Positions 8,073 through 15,150 of a stretch of DNA of 53,513 nt are shown here, piece by piece. Within the stretch, counting starts at the first letter, position 1. The number at the start of each line of letters is the position of its first letter. The position numbers were made by a program, and so were the translations under genes. The notes beneath the pieces were generated by a model. It was not told where the DNA came from. It searched no databases and saw nothing but the letters and a program-made list of their open reading frames with translations. Origin of the DNA: Candidatus Cryptobacteroides faecipullorum (GTDB lineage: Bacteria > Bacteroidota > Bacteroidia > Bacteroidales > UBA932). Location of the stretch: contig JADIMH010000041.1 of assembly GCA_017694885.1 (NCBI GenBank), forward strand, positions 1 through 53,513. Reading direction: 5' to 3'.

Positions 8073-10424
8073 ATGGCAAATAAGAAAGTATCAGAACTCC
8101 CTGTCGAAAGCGATCTTGAAGGCTTGTACGCTCTGGGAGTGGACAAAAATAACAGATCAGTACGGGTCCTCCTTGAATGCATCCAGTCCCTTTTGAGTGG
8201 CGGGATGACCTTTGGTGGTATCGCAACTCCAGATACAGAACCAGCAATCTCAGACCAGAACGTGTTCTACATCGCGACTGAGCCGGGAACGTATGCGAAC
8301 TTCGGTGGAATCACTGTAAATGATGGAGAAGCCGTTATACTTCAATGGAATAATGGAACCTGGTCTAAGAATGTAACTGGTTTTGCAACTTCAGAGAAAC
8401 TTACCGAGTTAGAAAGCGAAATAGGCAGGACACATGTTTCAAAAGACTTTATCATTACTTCATCAATTCAAACAGTATGTGATATTAATGCCAATTCAAT
8501 CGCCATAGGTAATATTGTTAATGAGACAAATCTCACCTATTTTGCCATTACAGGTTATAGAGCAGACGGAAGCCAAAAATATGGAGGAACCATCTACTTA
8601 AAGGAAAATTATGCTTATGAAGATGAGGAAGTTGTTCGCTTGAGACTCTATATTTTAGGCGATAAAATTACACAGCCCGGCAATGTTTCTTTTGACTTGT
8701 TTACAAATATATCCAAAGGAATATTGGATAATAAAGTTGCTATTGACACAAAAGTGCCAAAAAGTGATATTGTCAATACCCTATTTGAAAATAGTACTGA
8801 CAAGGTGTTATCGGGAAAGGTAGGAGAAGAGATAAGACAGATACTTCACGCAACAGGGTTTCGCGCGGTAACAACAGATGATAGAATGCTTTATAAATCC
8901 AATACTTCTGTGTCAAGTATTGGATTTAATACATCATACTATCGCCAAATATTAAAAATGCCTTCGGCTCCTCCTTTGGGAGATGTTTCATTGCAAGTTA
9001 ATCAAGATGATACATCATATCCATTATATTACAATGGTAAAAGAGCAGGAGTGGACAATAATTGGTCAAATGGTAAGACTAATGTTATACTCGATGTTTA
9101 CTTTAATGTAAGTGACCAAAGATTTGAAGCAATTAAGTTTGGTTATTCAGGTCTTATAGATGAACTTGAAACTATGTTTATTCATAGTCAGCAAGGTCAG
9201 TCTAATGTTGGTAAAGTATTGACGGTTCAATCTGATGGTAGTGTATTGCCAGAAACACCAAAAGGCGGTGGAGGAGGTTCCGATGTATCTAAAGATGATG
9301 TATTCCTTAAAGAGGAGTATAAAGTCATTAAGATGAATCCTGCTAATGTTGCTGGTAATGCAATTTTGGGAGGAGGATGGAGTGGAACAAGTGAGTTTAC
9401 TCATACAGCAGGTTCTGCTAATGCCTTAGAGTTTCCTATCAATGCTGCCGATGGAGATATGGTCATTGTAACTTTTGATGCTACATCAATTACTGATGAA
9501 GGCACAATAGAACTGGGTATTGGCGATGGTATTCCTATCGATATATACAATGGAACAGGTTCATTTACCATTGGCTTTATTTATGGAAGTGGTAATCTAA
9601 AGTTTGTCCCGATTTCTTCTTATGCTGGTACTGTCAGAAATATTAAGTGCAGAGTAGTAAATCCTGAAGGAACAGATAGTCTTACTTATTCAAATAAGAA
9701 TGTAAAGGGAATTAATTCTGACGATAAAGATGTTACAGGATTCTGGAATGTGGCTATAGGTCCAAAGAATGAAACACTACCAGCTAATCAGAATGGTTCT
9801 CGTAATATTGCTATTGGACTGAGTGCTTTAAGGCATCTTGTTGGAGGACATAGAAATATCTGTATAGGTACTTTCGCTGGATATGGTATGGTAGAGGGAG
9901 ATAGAAATGTCTCTGTCGGTGCGGACTCTCTATATGGATTTAATGCTGCAAAGGACAGCGTGGCAGTAGGTAAAGGTGCATTGAATGGAGACCCTACTAA
10001 TCCAACTACAAAATCTACAAAATGTGTTGCTGTTGGTTCTTATGCTCTTAGTGGTAACACAGGGAAGGATAAAACCAACTGTATTGCCATTGGTCACAAA
10101 GCAGGATTTAATTCTTCATTAGGTAATGTGTGTATTGGTAGTGAAGCAGGGGCAAGCAATACTGGCTCTAATAATGTCATTATAGGTACAAATGCTGCTC
10201 CCGAGTCCAACAGCGGAGGTAATTCTGTATATATTGGAGCAGCAGCTAAAAATGCAAGTGGAAAGAATCCTTGGAATGCTATAGCAATAGGTTATGGTGC
10301 AGTTGTCGATAAAAATAATATGGCGAGAATTGGCAATGCCTCTGTTGATACTATTATCCTTGGAAACAAAAAACTGATATTCAATGAGGATGGGACAGTT
10401 AGTTGGACTCAATATACGGAATAG
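8073..10424 (+). CDS. Receptor-binding tail fibre with YadA-like head repeats
   Basis: A 783-residue fibre from ATG 8073, preferred to the TTG at 8061 because MANKKVSELP is a natural fibre start. Residues 1-110 should attach to the tail and share the composition of the neighbouring genes. From about 8400 on, the DNA is clearly AT-richer. A Gly-rich hinge (KGGGGGSDV) lies near residue 397. Residues about 575-770 hold roughly ten short repeats of the form x-[IV]-x-[IV]-G-x-x-A (NIAIGLSAL, NICIGTFAG, NVSVGADSL, SVAVGKGAL, CIAIGHKAG, NVIIGTNAA, AIAIGYGAV). These are typical of the left-handed trimeric beta-roll of YadA-type adhesins. It likely recognises the host cell surface. No C-terminal chaperone or protease domain is evident. 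Confidence 0.82.
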   Translation: MANKKVSELPVESDLEGLYALGVDKNNRSVRVLLECIQSLLSGGMTFGGIATPDTEPAISDQNVFYIATEPGTYANFGGITVNDGEAVILQWNNGTWSKNVTGFATSEKLTELESEIGRTHVSKDFIITSSIQTVCDINANSIAIGNIVNETNLTYFAITGYRADGSQKYGGTIYLKENYAYEDEEVVRLRLYILGDKITQPGNVSFDLFTNISKGILDNKVAIDTKVPKSDIVNTLFENSTDKVLSGKVGEEIRQILHATGFRAVTTDDRMLYKSNTSVSSIGFNTSYYRQILKMPSAPPLGDVSLQVNQDDTSYPLYYNGKRAGVDNNWSNGKTNVILDVYFNVSDQRFEAIKFGYSGLIDELETMFIHSQQGQSNVGKVLTVQSDGSVLPETPKGGGGGSDVSKDDVFLKEEYKVIKMNPANVAGNAILGGGWSGTSEFTHTAGSANALEFPINAADGDMVIVTFDATSITDEGTIELGIGDGIPIDIYNGTGSFTIGFIYGSGNLKFVPISSYAGTVRNIKCRVVNPEGTDSLTYSNKNVKGINSDDKDVTGFWNVAIGPKNETLPANQNGSRNIAIGLSALRHLVGGHRNICIGTFAGYGMVEGDRNVSVGADSLYGFNAAKDSVAVGKGALNGDPTNPTTKSTKCVAVGSYALSGNTGKDKTNCIAIGHKAGFNSSLGNVCIGSEAGASNTGSNNVIIGTNAAPESNSGGNSVYIGAAAKNASGKNPWNAIAIGYGAVVDKNNMARIGNASVDTIILGNKKLIFNEDGTVSWTQYTE

Positions 10425-10428
10425 TAGT

Positions 10429-10887
10429 ATGCAGGACCGCAACATCATCAACGGCACGAGTGCCGTCATCTTCGCACCCTTAGCGGACTTCTATCAGACA
10501 TTGTGGCCGTTCATCCTGGTGGCCATAATCCTGATAGTAGCCGACCTGCGCTTCGGCATTGAGGCGGCAAAGAAGAGGGGCGAGACCATCAGGACATCCC
10601 GGATGTGGAGGCGAACCATCAACAAGCTGGTGGACTACATCTGCTGGATTACGCTTGCCGGGGCTTTTGGCGCGACATTCGGGGATGTGCTGAACATCCC
10701 TATCCTGTCAGCGATAATCATCCTGATTATATACGGGATAGAGCTGTCGAGCTGCTTCAACAACTACTTCGAGGCCAGAGGGTGGAAGTTCCGGATAAAC
10801 GTGTTCAAGCTATTCGGGCAGAAGAAGCTGGAGGATGCTGTGGAGCAAATAAATGAAAAGGAGAGAGACGATGGGGACGATAAGTGA
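10429..10887 (+). CDS. Phage holin-like membrane protein
   Basis: A 152-residue membrane protein. ATG 10429 is chosen because a longer version would overlap the fibre gene by about 40 bases. It shows three or four hydrophobic segments: TLWPFILVAIILIVADLRFG, a second around DYICWITLAGAFGATFGDVL, and PILSAIIILIIYGIELSS. A charged C-terminal tail follows (KKLEDAVEQINEKERDDGDD), typical of holins of this kind. Holins form lesions in the inner membrane that let the lysin out. It sits directly before an M15 peptidase gene and overlaps it, which supports the lysis role. Confidence 0.75.
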   Translation: MQDRNIINGTSAVIFAPLADFYQTLWPFILVAIILIVADLRFGIEAAKKRGETIRTSRMWRRTINKLVDYICWITLAGAFGATFGDVLNIPILSAIIILIIYGIELSSCFNNYFEARGWKFRINVFKLFGQKKLEDAVEQINEKERDDGDDK

Positions 10888-11302
10888 GGATTTCAGTTAT
10901 AGGGAGTTCGAGCACTCCGACACCGCCGACAGGAAAGGCATAACGAACGTGATAACCACCGTGGCTGTGCGCGACAGTATCAAGGCCCTGGTGGACGAGG
11001 TGCTGCAGCCCATGCGGACGGCCTGGGGGAAGCCCCTGACCATCAATTCCGGCTACAGGTGCCCGGAACTCAACAGGGAGGTGGGCGGTGTGCCGACAAG
11101 CCAGCACGTCAAGGGCGAGGCGGCTGATGTGGCTTGCGACACTCCCCGGGAGCTTGCCCAGCTGGCATACGACCTCGGACTGCCTTACGACCAGATGATA
11201 GTGTACCCGACATTCGTTCACTTCAGCCACAAGCTGGAGGGGACACAGCGTCGGCAGGTACTGTATAACAGTTCCTATAAAGGAGCCAAGTTGAACCTTT
11301 AA
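10871..11302 (+). CDS. M15-family peptidase endolysin (D-Ala-D-Ala carboxypeptidase type)
   Basis: A 143-residue zinc peptidase of the M15_3 kind, used by many Bacteroidales phages to cut peptidoglycan peptides. The motif SQHVKGEAADV gives the first zinc His and Asp (H-x6-D), and FVHFSH near residue 115 gives the second His cluster. The N-terminal SYREFEHSDTA and NSGYRCPELNREVGG are also family-like. ATG 10871 is preferred because AAGGAGAG lies just upstream; the alternative ATG 10853 adds six residues. It overlaps the holin gene and has no signal peptide, as expected for a holin-dependent lysin. Confidence 0.88.
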   Translation: MGTISEDFSYREFEHSDTADRKGITNVITTVAVRDSIKALVDEVLQPMRTAWGKPLTINSGYRCPELNREVGGVPTSQHVKGEAADVACDTPRELAQLAYDLGLPYDQMIVYPTFVHFSHKLEGTQRRQVLYNSSYKGAKLNL

Positions 11303-11318
11303 TTAATTCATAGACATC

Positions 11319-11468
11319 ATGAAAAAGTACATTTTCTGGATTGTGTTCGCGGCAGTGATTATCCTGCTGCTGGTGTTCTTCTTCAAGGACACGCTTCCGT
11401 TCATCCTGGGAGGGGTGGCTGCGCTCATCATCAGGTGGGCATACAACAGATGGATTGCCAAGGAATGA
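11319..11468 (+). CDS. Small two-helix membrane protein in lysis block (49 aa)
   Basis: A 49-residue ORF running from ATG 11319 to TGA 11468, with two hydrophobic stretches: residues 4-22 (YIFWIVFAAVIILLLVFFF) and 28-42 (PFILGGVAALIIRWA). It starts with MKK and ends with charged residues. Its stop overlaps the next gene's start in an ATGA arrangement. It fills a gap of 162 bases that would otherwise be empty and continues the tight coupling of this block. The position suggests a second holin, antiholin or accessory lysis protein, but no family is recognised. Confidence 0.65.
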   Translation: MKKYIFWIVFAAVIILLLVFFFKDTLPFILGGVAALIIRWAYNRWIAKE

Positions 11469-11788
11469 GCATGAGATCTGCGTTACACACGTGCAAGACA
11501 GTAAGGACGGAAGACTACGCTATTGTCCGCACATCAAGGAAGATGCGTGGAGGAATCAGCCTCGGGCACTACGCGTTCCTGAGCCTGTATCAGTGCACAG
11601 GGATGACAATCAACCATGAGCTGGGCCACTGCAGGCAGTCGATGATGCTGGGTCCGCTGTACCTGCTTGTCATTGGCCTCCCGTCCATTATATGGGCATG
11701 GCTTGGGGACAGAATTGCCCCTGACAGGTCCTACTACTGGTTCTATACCGAGAGGTGGGCCGACAGGCTCGGAGGGGTGGAGAGATGA
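11465..11788 (+). CDS. Membrane protein with HELGH metallopeptidase-like motif
   Basis: A 107-residue protein from ATG 11465. It contains INHELGHCRQ (an HExxH zinc-peptidase motif), then a hydrophobic segment (MLGPLYLLVIGLPSIIWAWLGD) and a downstream ERWADRLGG that could supply a third ligand or help the fold. Small membrane-bound HExxH proteins of this build occur in Bacteroidales genomes and phages, and their function is not known to me. It is translationally coupled at both ends by ATGA overlaps within the lysis block. Whether it is an active protease cannot be told from sequence. Confidence 0.6.
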   Translation: MSMRSALHTCKTVRTEDYAIVRTSRKMRGGISLGHYAFLSLYQCTGMTINHELGHCRQSMMLGPLYLLVIGLPSIIWAWLGDRIAPDRSYYWFYTERWADRLGGVER

Positions 11789-12267
11789 AGACATCCCTTG
11801 CAATATTAGCTTCTCTTGCCGTGGGTATGCTTGCCGGGTGGCTGATTCGGGGGAATAGACCGCCGGATAAGGAGATAATCACGCATACCGATACATTGAC
11901 CGTCCGCGACACGATAGTCGAGAAATACCCGCTTTATGTCACGCATACTGTGGTGGACACGATGCTCGTGGCCGTACGTGATACGGTGATGGTCCGGGAC
12001 ACCGCCTATGTGGTGGTGGAGAGGGAGCAGCGGCACTACCAGGGGGATGACTATGACGCATGGGTGTCCGGCTGGCGGCCTGCCCTGGACAGCATCCGTG
12101 TATATCCGGAGACCCGCTACATCACCTCCGAGTACATTTCCGTGACCTCACGAAAAAGATGGGGCATCGGCATCCAGGCAGGCTACGGGGTGTCGCTCCC
12201 TGGGGGGAAGGCACAGATCGCACCCTACATCGGAGTGGGCATCAGCTACAACTTTCTTAGATTCTGA
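11785..12267 (+). CDS. Membrane-anchored periplasmic protein, DUF6808-like; candidate spanin
   Basis: A 160-residue protein from ATG 11785. Residues 1-25 are a membrane anchor or uncleaved signal (SLAILASLAVGMLAGWLI). Residues about 35-90 carry repeated short strands (HTDTLTVRDTIVEKY, VVDTMLVAVRDTVMVRDTAYVVV), like the DUF6808 proteins I recall from Bacteroidales phages. The last 40 residues (RWGIGIQAGYGVSLPGGK and APYIGVGISYNFLRF) look like a beta-hairpin with a terminal Phe, as in outer-membrane barrel ends. An inner-membrane anchor plus an outer-membrane-type end at the close of a lysis block suggests a spanin-like role. This is inference. Confidence 0.6.
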   Translation: MKTSLAILASLAVGMLAGWLIRGNRPPDKEIITHTDTLTVRDTIVEKYPLYVTHTVVDTMLVAVRDTVMVRDTAYVVVEREQRHYQGDDYDAWVSGWRPALDSIRVYPETRYITSEYISVTSRKRWGIGIQAGYGVSLPGGKAQIAPYIGVGISYNFLRF

Positions 12268-12274
12268 AAGAAAA

Positions 12275-12294
12275 GAGGGTATGAAAAAGCCCTC
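12275..12294 (+). terminator. Weak hairpin after the lysis block
   Basis: GAGGG (12275-12279) can pair with CCCTC (12290-12294) over a 10-base loop just past the stop of the last lysis gene. There is no good T-run, so a terminator role is uncertain. The same CCCTC can pair instead with TCGAGGGCT at 12354-12362, so the two structures compete. Confidence 0.35.
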
Positions 12295-12405
12295 GACTAT
12301 GTAAATATTTAGCGCCAACTAAAACAAATACAATATGCATATATATGCAGACATCGAGGGCTAAAGGCCTTTGTCTTCATATATATGCATATTTGTTTTA
12401 ATTGG
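12288..12405. repeat. Nested inverted repeats in intergenic gap
   Basis: The 169-base gap 12268-12436 holds two nested dyads. AGCCCTCGA (12288-12296) is complementary to TCGAGGGCT (12354-12362). Separately, a near-perfect pair of arms spans 12315-12352 and 12373-12405: the left arm carries CCAACTAAAACAAATA, a 5-base insert, then TGCATATATATG, and the right arm carries the complement. AAAGGCCTTT (12363-12372) is a palindrome inside the loop. It could be an operator, an RNA switch or a remnant of an insertion; no ORF explains it. Confidence 0.75.
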
Positions 12406-12436
12406 CAAAGGCAAAGATAACAAAAATCTGATAACC

Positions 12437-12730
12437 ATGTGTAAAAGAGACATCTTTGCCGAAATACTTAAAGATGTGTCTGAAGTGACAGAGGTCCCTG
12501 AAGACATCATCGCGTCCGGTGACAGGTGCGCGGAATCGGTCGATGCGCGCTACCTTCTAGTCTACTTCCTCCACAGGAGAGGATTCTACGCTTCGGCTAT
12601 ATCCAAGTTCATAGGTCACAGGAAACGGTCCGTGAACCAGATGATCTCGAACTTCGAGACCAGGATGCAGAACGCGCCAATGATGCGTGTCGATTTTGAA
12701 CGGCTCCGTAAAAAATGGGGAGGGCAATAA
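12437..12730 (+). CDS. Small protein resembling DnaA domain IV (DNA-binding HTH)
   Basis: A 97-residue protein from ATG 12437. The central stretch SVDARYLLVYFLHRRGFYAS, then AISKFIGHRKRSVNQMI, follows the pattern of the DnaA C-terminal DnaA-box-binding domain: an Ala-Arg-rich helix, a turn, then S-x-x-IG-HR-x-S/T-V as the recognition helix. There is no AAA+ ATPase part, so it cannot initiate replication alone. It may bind DnaA boxes or another phage DNA site, as regulator or anti-initiator. It stands alone after a structured intergenic region. The fold assignment is from pattern reading only. Confidence 0.6.
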   Translation: MCKRDIFAEILKDVSEVTEVPEDIIASGDRCAESVDARYLLVYFLHRRGFYASAISKFIGHRKRSVNQMISNFETRMQNAPMMRVDFERLRKKWGGQ

Positions 12731-12790
12731 ATGTCTGACTCATAAGATGTTCAAAGGAATGAATGTCTGTGCTGTTTATCGCATGTCAAG

Positions 12791-12798
12791 TAGCTTTG
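12791..12798 (+). promoter_or_regulatory. Candidate Bacteroidetes -7 box (TAGCTTTG)
   Basis: TAGCTTTG matches TAnnTTTG and lies 44 bases before the ATG at 12842, in a 111-base gap. No clear TTTG -33 element is found at the expected spacing, so the call is tentative. Confidence 0.4.
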
Positions 12799-12841
12799 TA
12801 GTACGGTTAATATCGACCGGAACGACAAATATACTTGACAA

Positions 12842-13774
12842 ATGGACAGAACTTATGTCTTCAATTCAGACGGCAACAACGGAGGCACATGTGCCTATCC
12901 TGCAATGCCGTTCATGCCTGCCGGATACGGTAACGGATTCGGCGGTTACGGTAATGACGGTCTCTGGGGTGTCATCTACCTTGCGATAATCGCGTCCATC
13001 TTCGGATGGGGCGGTAACGGATTCGGCTTCGGCGGACGCAGTGGCTTCGGTGGTTCCATCCCGGCTGAACTGTCCGGCAATGCAGGCCGTGAACTTCTCA
13101 TGCAGGCGATCCAGGGAAACAGGGAAGCTGTCGGACAGATCGCGTCAACTCTGAGCTGTTCCACCCAGCAGGTGCAGTCAGCCCTCGGTAACATCCAGAG
13201 CCAGCTCGGGCTCTCCGGACAGCAGATCATCAACGCCATCCAGAGCGGTGACGCGGGTATCGCTAGCCAGATCAGCTCATGCTGCTGCAACATCCTCCAG
13301 TCAATCGAGCGCACATCAGCTGCACAGCAGCTCCAGAGCTGCCAGAATGTTAACACCCTCACCAACACGATGACGGTAAACGCCCGTGACCTTAAGGATT
13401 CCAACGATGCTAACGCAAGGGCGATCATCGCGAAAATTGACGCTTCCGAGACACGTGTCCTCCAGGACAAGCTCGATGCGGAGAGACAAAAGAGCGCATC
13501 CCTTGCCGCACAGCTCAACAACGAGCACCAGACCCAGGCTATCATGGGCAATGTCGCGCAGCAGCTCGCGCCAGTAGTGGCGGGACTCAACGCCCTCCAG
13601 TCTGATGTCGACGGAATCAAATGCAAGCTCCCTAACACGGTGCCAGTTCAATACCCGCAGATTGTAGGTGTCAATCTTGATGCCTATCGTTCAGCAGCCT
13701 TCGGTGCCGCAGCAGGCAGCTATGCCGGTGCAGGGTGCGGATGTGCATACGGGACAAACGGCTACTGGTATTAA
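12842..13774 (+). CDS. Gly-rich phage protein of unknown function, first gene of accessory cassette
   Basis: A 310-residue protein. Residues 1-75 are very rich in Gly, Tyr, Phe and Asn (GYGNGFGGYGNDG, GWGGNGFGFGGRSGFGG) around one hydrophobic stretch (LWGVIYLAIIASIFGW). Residues about 80-270 are helical and Gln/Ala/Ser-rich (AIQGNREAVGQIASTLSCST, NEHQTQAIMGNVAQQLAPVV) with a SCCCN cysteine cluster near residue 145. The tail is small-residue-rich and ends in GAGCGCAYGTNGYWY. I do not recognise a family; similar Gly-rich proteins are common in gut phages. A virion or surface-associated structural role is possible. The next gene starts 19 bases downstream behind an AGGAGGG site. Confidence 0.7.
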   Translation: MDRTYVFNSDGNNGGTCAYPAMPFMPAGYGNGFGGYGNDGLWGVIYLAIIASIFGWGGNGFGFGGRSGFGGSIPAELSGNAGRELLMQAIQGNREAVGQIASTLSCSTQQVQSALGNIQSQLGLSGQQIINAIQSGDAGIASQISSCCCNILQSIERTSAAQQLQSCQNVNTLTNTMTVNARDLKDSNDANARAIIAKIDASETRVLQDKLDAERQKSASLAAQLNNEHQTQAIMGNVAQQLAPVVAGLNALQSDVDGIKCKLPNTVPVQYPQIVGVNLDAYRSAAFGAAAGSYAGAGCGCAYGTNGYWY

Positions 13775-13793
13775 CGGACAGGAGGGAATCGTC

Positions 13794-14201
13794 ATGTTAG
13801 GTTTTCTTTTTCCAGGATCAGGATTCCCTTTCGGTTTCCCTATACCGGGGGAAAGCAGGGAGAATTTCAACACCCTGCCGGTCGTCAGCGTCAAGGTCGG
13901 CACCGACAATGTGACTCTTGAGCTTCCTGACGGTGCTTACAGGAACAGGCCGTATGTCGGTGGATTCTACATCAACCTGAGGGATGCCATCCCTGCAGGG
14001 ACAACGACGACTTTGCCTGTACTCATCGGTACAAATGGCGACACGCGTCCGCTTGTCACATACAACAATGCTGCAGTCACCGTCGGCAATCTTGCCGGGA
14101 CAGGGATATATCTCATTCACTACAACAAGTACACGAATGAGGTGTTCCTGGTATCAGGAGGGTACAGGGCCACTGCAGCTGCCGCACAGGCGGAGGCGTA
14201 A
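13794..14201 (+). CDS. Small beta-rich phage protein, unknown function
   Basis: A 135-residue protein from ATG 13794, chosen because AGGAGGGA lies 8-15 bases upstream, a strong ribosome site for this genome, and because the longer version would overlap the preceding gene. It begins with a hydrophobic Gly/Pro/Phe stretch (LGFLFPGSGFPFGFPIPG). A beta-rich domain follows (VVSVKVGTDNVTLELPDGAY, TTTLPVLIGTNGDTRPLVTY, TGIYLIHYNKYTNEVFLVSG) and an Ala-rich end. The architecture suits a structural or decoration protein. No named family is recognised. A perfect hairpin terminator follows 8 bases after the stop. Confidence 0.65.
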   Translation: MLGFLFPGSGFPFGFPIPGESRENFNTLPVVSVKVGTDNVTLELPDGAYRNRPYVGGFYINLRDAIPAGTTTTLPVLIGTNGDTRPLVTYNNAAVTVGNLAGTGIYLIHYNKYTNEVFLVSGGYRATAAAAQAEA

Positions 14202-14208
14202 TTCACAC

Positions 14209-14226
14209 GGGGCGCATCAGCGCCCC
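14209..14226 (+). terminator. Hairpin terminator
   Basis: GGGGCGC-ATCA-GCGCCCC is a perfect 7-bp stem with a 4-base loop, followed by TATTTAT. It separates 13794-14201 from the gene at 14256. Confidence 0.7.
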
Positions 14227-14255
14227 TATTTATCAAACAATAAACACGAGTAGAG

Positions 14256-14801
14256 ATGTTTCAGAATCTAAGGGCAAACAGTCAGATATACATACTTCAC
14301 AAGGATGCGAAGCCGTATGTAGAAGTCGCGATAATAACAGGAGTAACTCCTCCTAAACCGAAATACCCTGTAGGCATTCCGCAGGTCGGGCAGCTGCCCC
14401 ACCTAGAGATGGTTGTGGATCTGACGGCGCAGGTTGGCGGGCGTACAGATACATACCAGGCACTCCCTGCAGGAGCAGAGATCGCCGATTTCGGTCAGAA
14501 CGGAAACATGGTCATATCATGCTCCAGGGAGGCTATGAACAGCGAGATCTCAGCGATGAAGCAGAGAAGTCTGGAGATAATCAACAGCGTGCAGTACCAT
14601 CAGGGTGTCATAGCCGGATGTGATGAGATGCTGAACGCGCTCAATCCGGAATATGCCGAGAAGCAGCGGCAGGACAAGGAGATATCCGACCTCAAGCGGC
14701 AGATGGCTGAGCTTATGGAGATGAATAGACAGATGATGCAGCAGCTTAATGTCCCTGAAACACCTTCTCCAGAATCAAGAACTAATAAAAAAGTAGAGTA
14801 A
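14256..14801 (+). CDS. Phage protein with beta-barrel-like N-terminus and coiled-coil C-terminus, unknown function
   Basis: A 181-residue protein. Residues 1-90 are beta-rich, perhaps an SH3-like barrel (NSQIYILHKDAKPYVEVAII, LEMVVDLTAQVGGRT, TYQALPAGAEIADFG). Residues about 95-165 are a long helix or coiled coil (NSEISAMKQRSLEIINSVQ, EKQRQDKEISDLKRQMAEL), with a Met-rich stretch and a disordered Pro/Ser end. The build (a head domain on a coiled-coil stalk) fits an oligomeric structural protein. I do not recognise the family. It lies between two hairpin terminators with the short gene at 14803, so these two probably form one transcript. Confidence 0.65.
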   Translation: MFQNLRANSQIYILHKDAKPYVEVAIITGVTPPKPKYPVGIPQVGQLPHLEMVVDLTAQVGGRTDTYQALPAGAEIADFGQNGNMVISCSREAMNSEISAMKQRSLEIINSVQYHQGVIAGCDEMLNALNPEYAEKQRQDKEISDLKRQMAELMEMNRQMMQQLNVPETPSPESRTNKKVE

Positions 14802-14802
14802 A

Positions 14803-15105
14803 ATGAAACAGTGGAGTATCTTGGAGACAGGACGCGGTGGCGGAATGGATCCAGACATGGGCTTCCGTGACGAGGTCGGGGAAGCATACAGAAGCGGATA
14901 CAGGAAAGGATTTGAAGATGCCATGCGCGAGACAGCAGGCATGTCATCCTATAAAGGAGACGTGGGGTTCCGTGGAGATCCTGACAATATGGGTGAGCGT
15001 TATCCTCGTTATCCAGACAGGGACAGAATGGGGTTCAGAGATGACGACCCTTATTCCAGGATGGGTGAACGCCGGTCAAGGGATTCCCATGGACGTTACA
15101 TGTAA
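14803..15105 (+). CDS. Arg/Gly/Asp-rich small phage protein, unknown function
   Basis: A 100-residue protein starting 1 base after the previous stop. The middle is helical (DEVGEAYRSGYRKGFEDAMRE) and the C-terminal half is low complexity, rich in Arg, Asp, Gly, Met and Pro (YPRYPDRDRMGFRDDDPYS), probably disordered. Such tails often bind nucleic acid or other proteins, but nothing specific can be claimed. It follows the coiled-coil protein in the same transcript and is closed by a hairpin terminator. Confidence 0.6.
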   Translation: MKQWSILETGRGGGMDPDMGFRDEVGEAYRSGYRKGFEDAMRETAGMSSYKGDVGFRGDPDNMGERYPRYPDRDRMGFRDDDPYSRMGERRSRDSHGRYM

Positions 15106-15108
15106 AAT

Positions 15109-15130
15109 CAGGGGGGCTTATGCCCCTCTG
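15109..15130 (+). terminator. Hairpin terminator
   Basis: CAGGGGGGC-TTAT-GCCCCTCTG forms a 9-bp stem with one G-T pair and a 4-base loop, followed by TTATTT. It closes the 14256-15105 pair. The next gene starts 20 bases further on. Confidence 0.7.
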
Positions 15131-15150
15131 TTATTTATGGAGGAAACAAT

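Noticed and set aside
8073..10424. Diversity-generating retroelement acting on the fibre gene
   Set aside because: No reverse transcriptase and no template/variable repeat pair was seen near the fibre.
12401..12420. Minus-strand promoter (TATCTTTG on minus at about 12409-12416)
   Set aside because: The -7 box matches, but no -33 element lies at the expected distance and no minus-strand gene follows within the lysis block.
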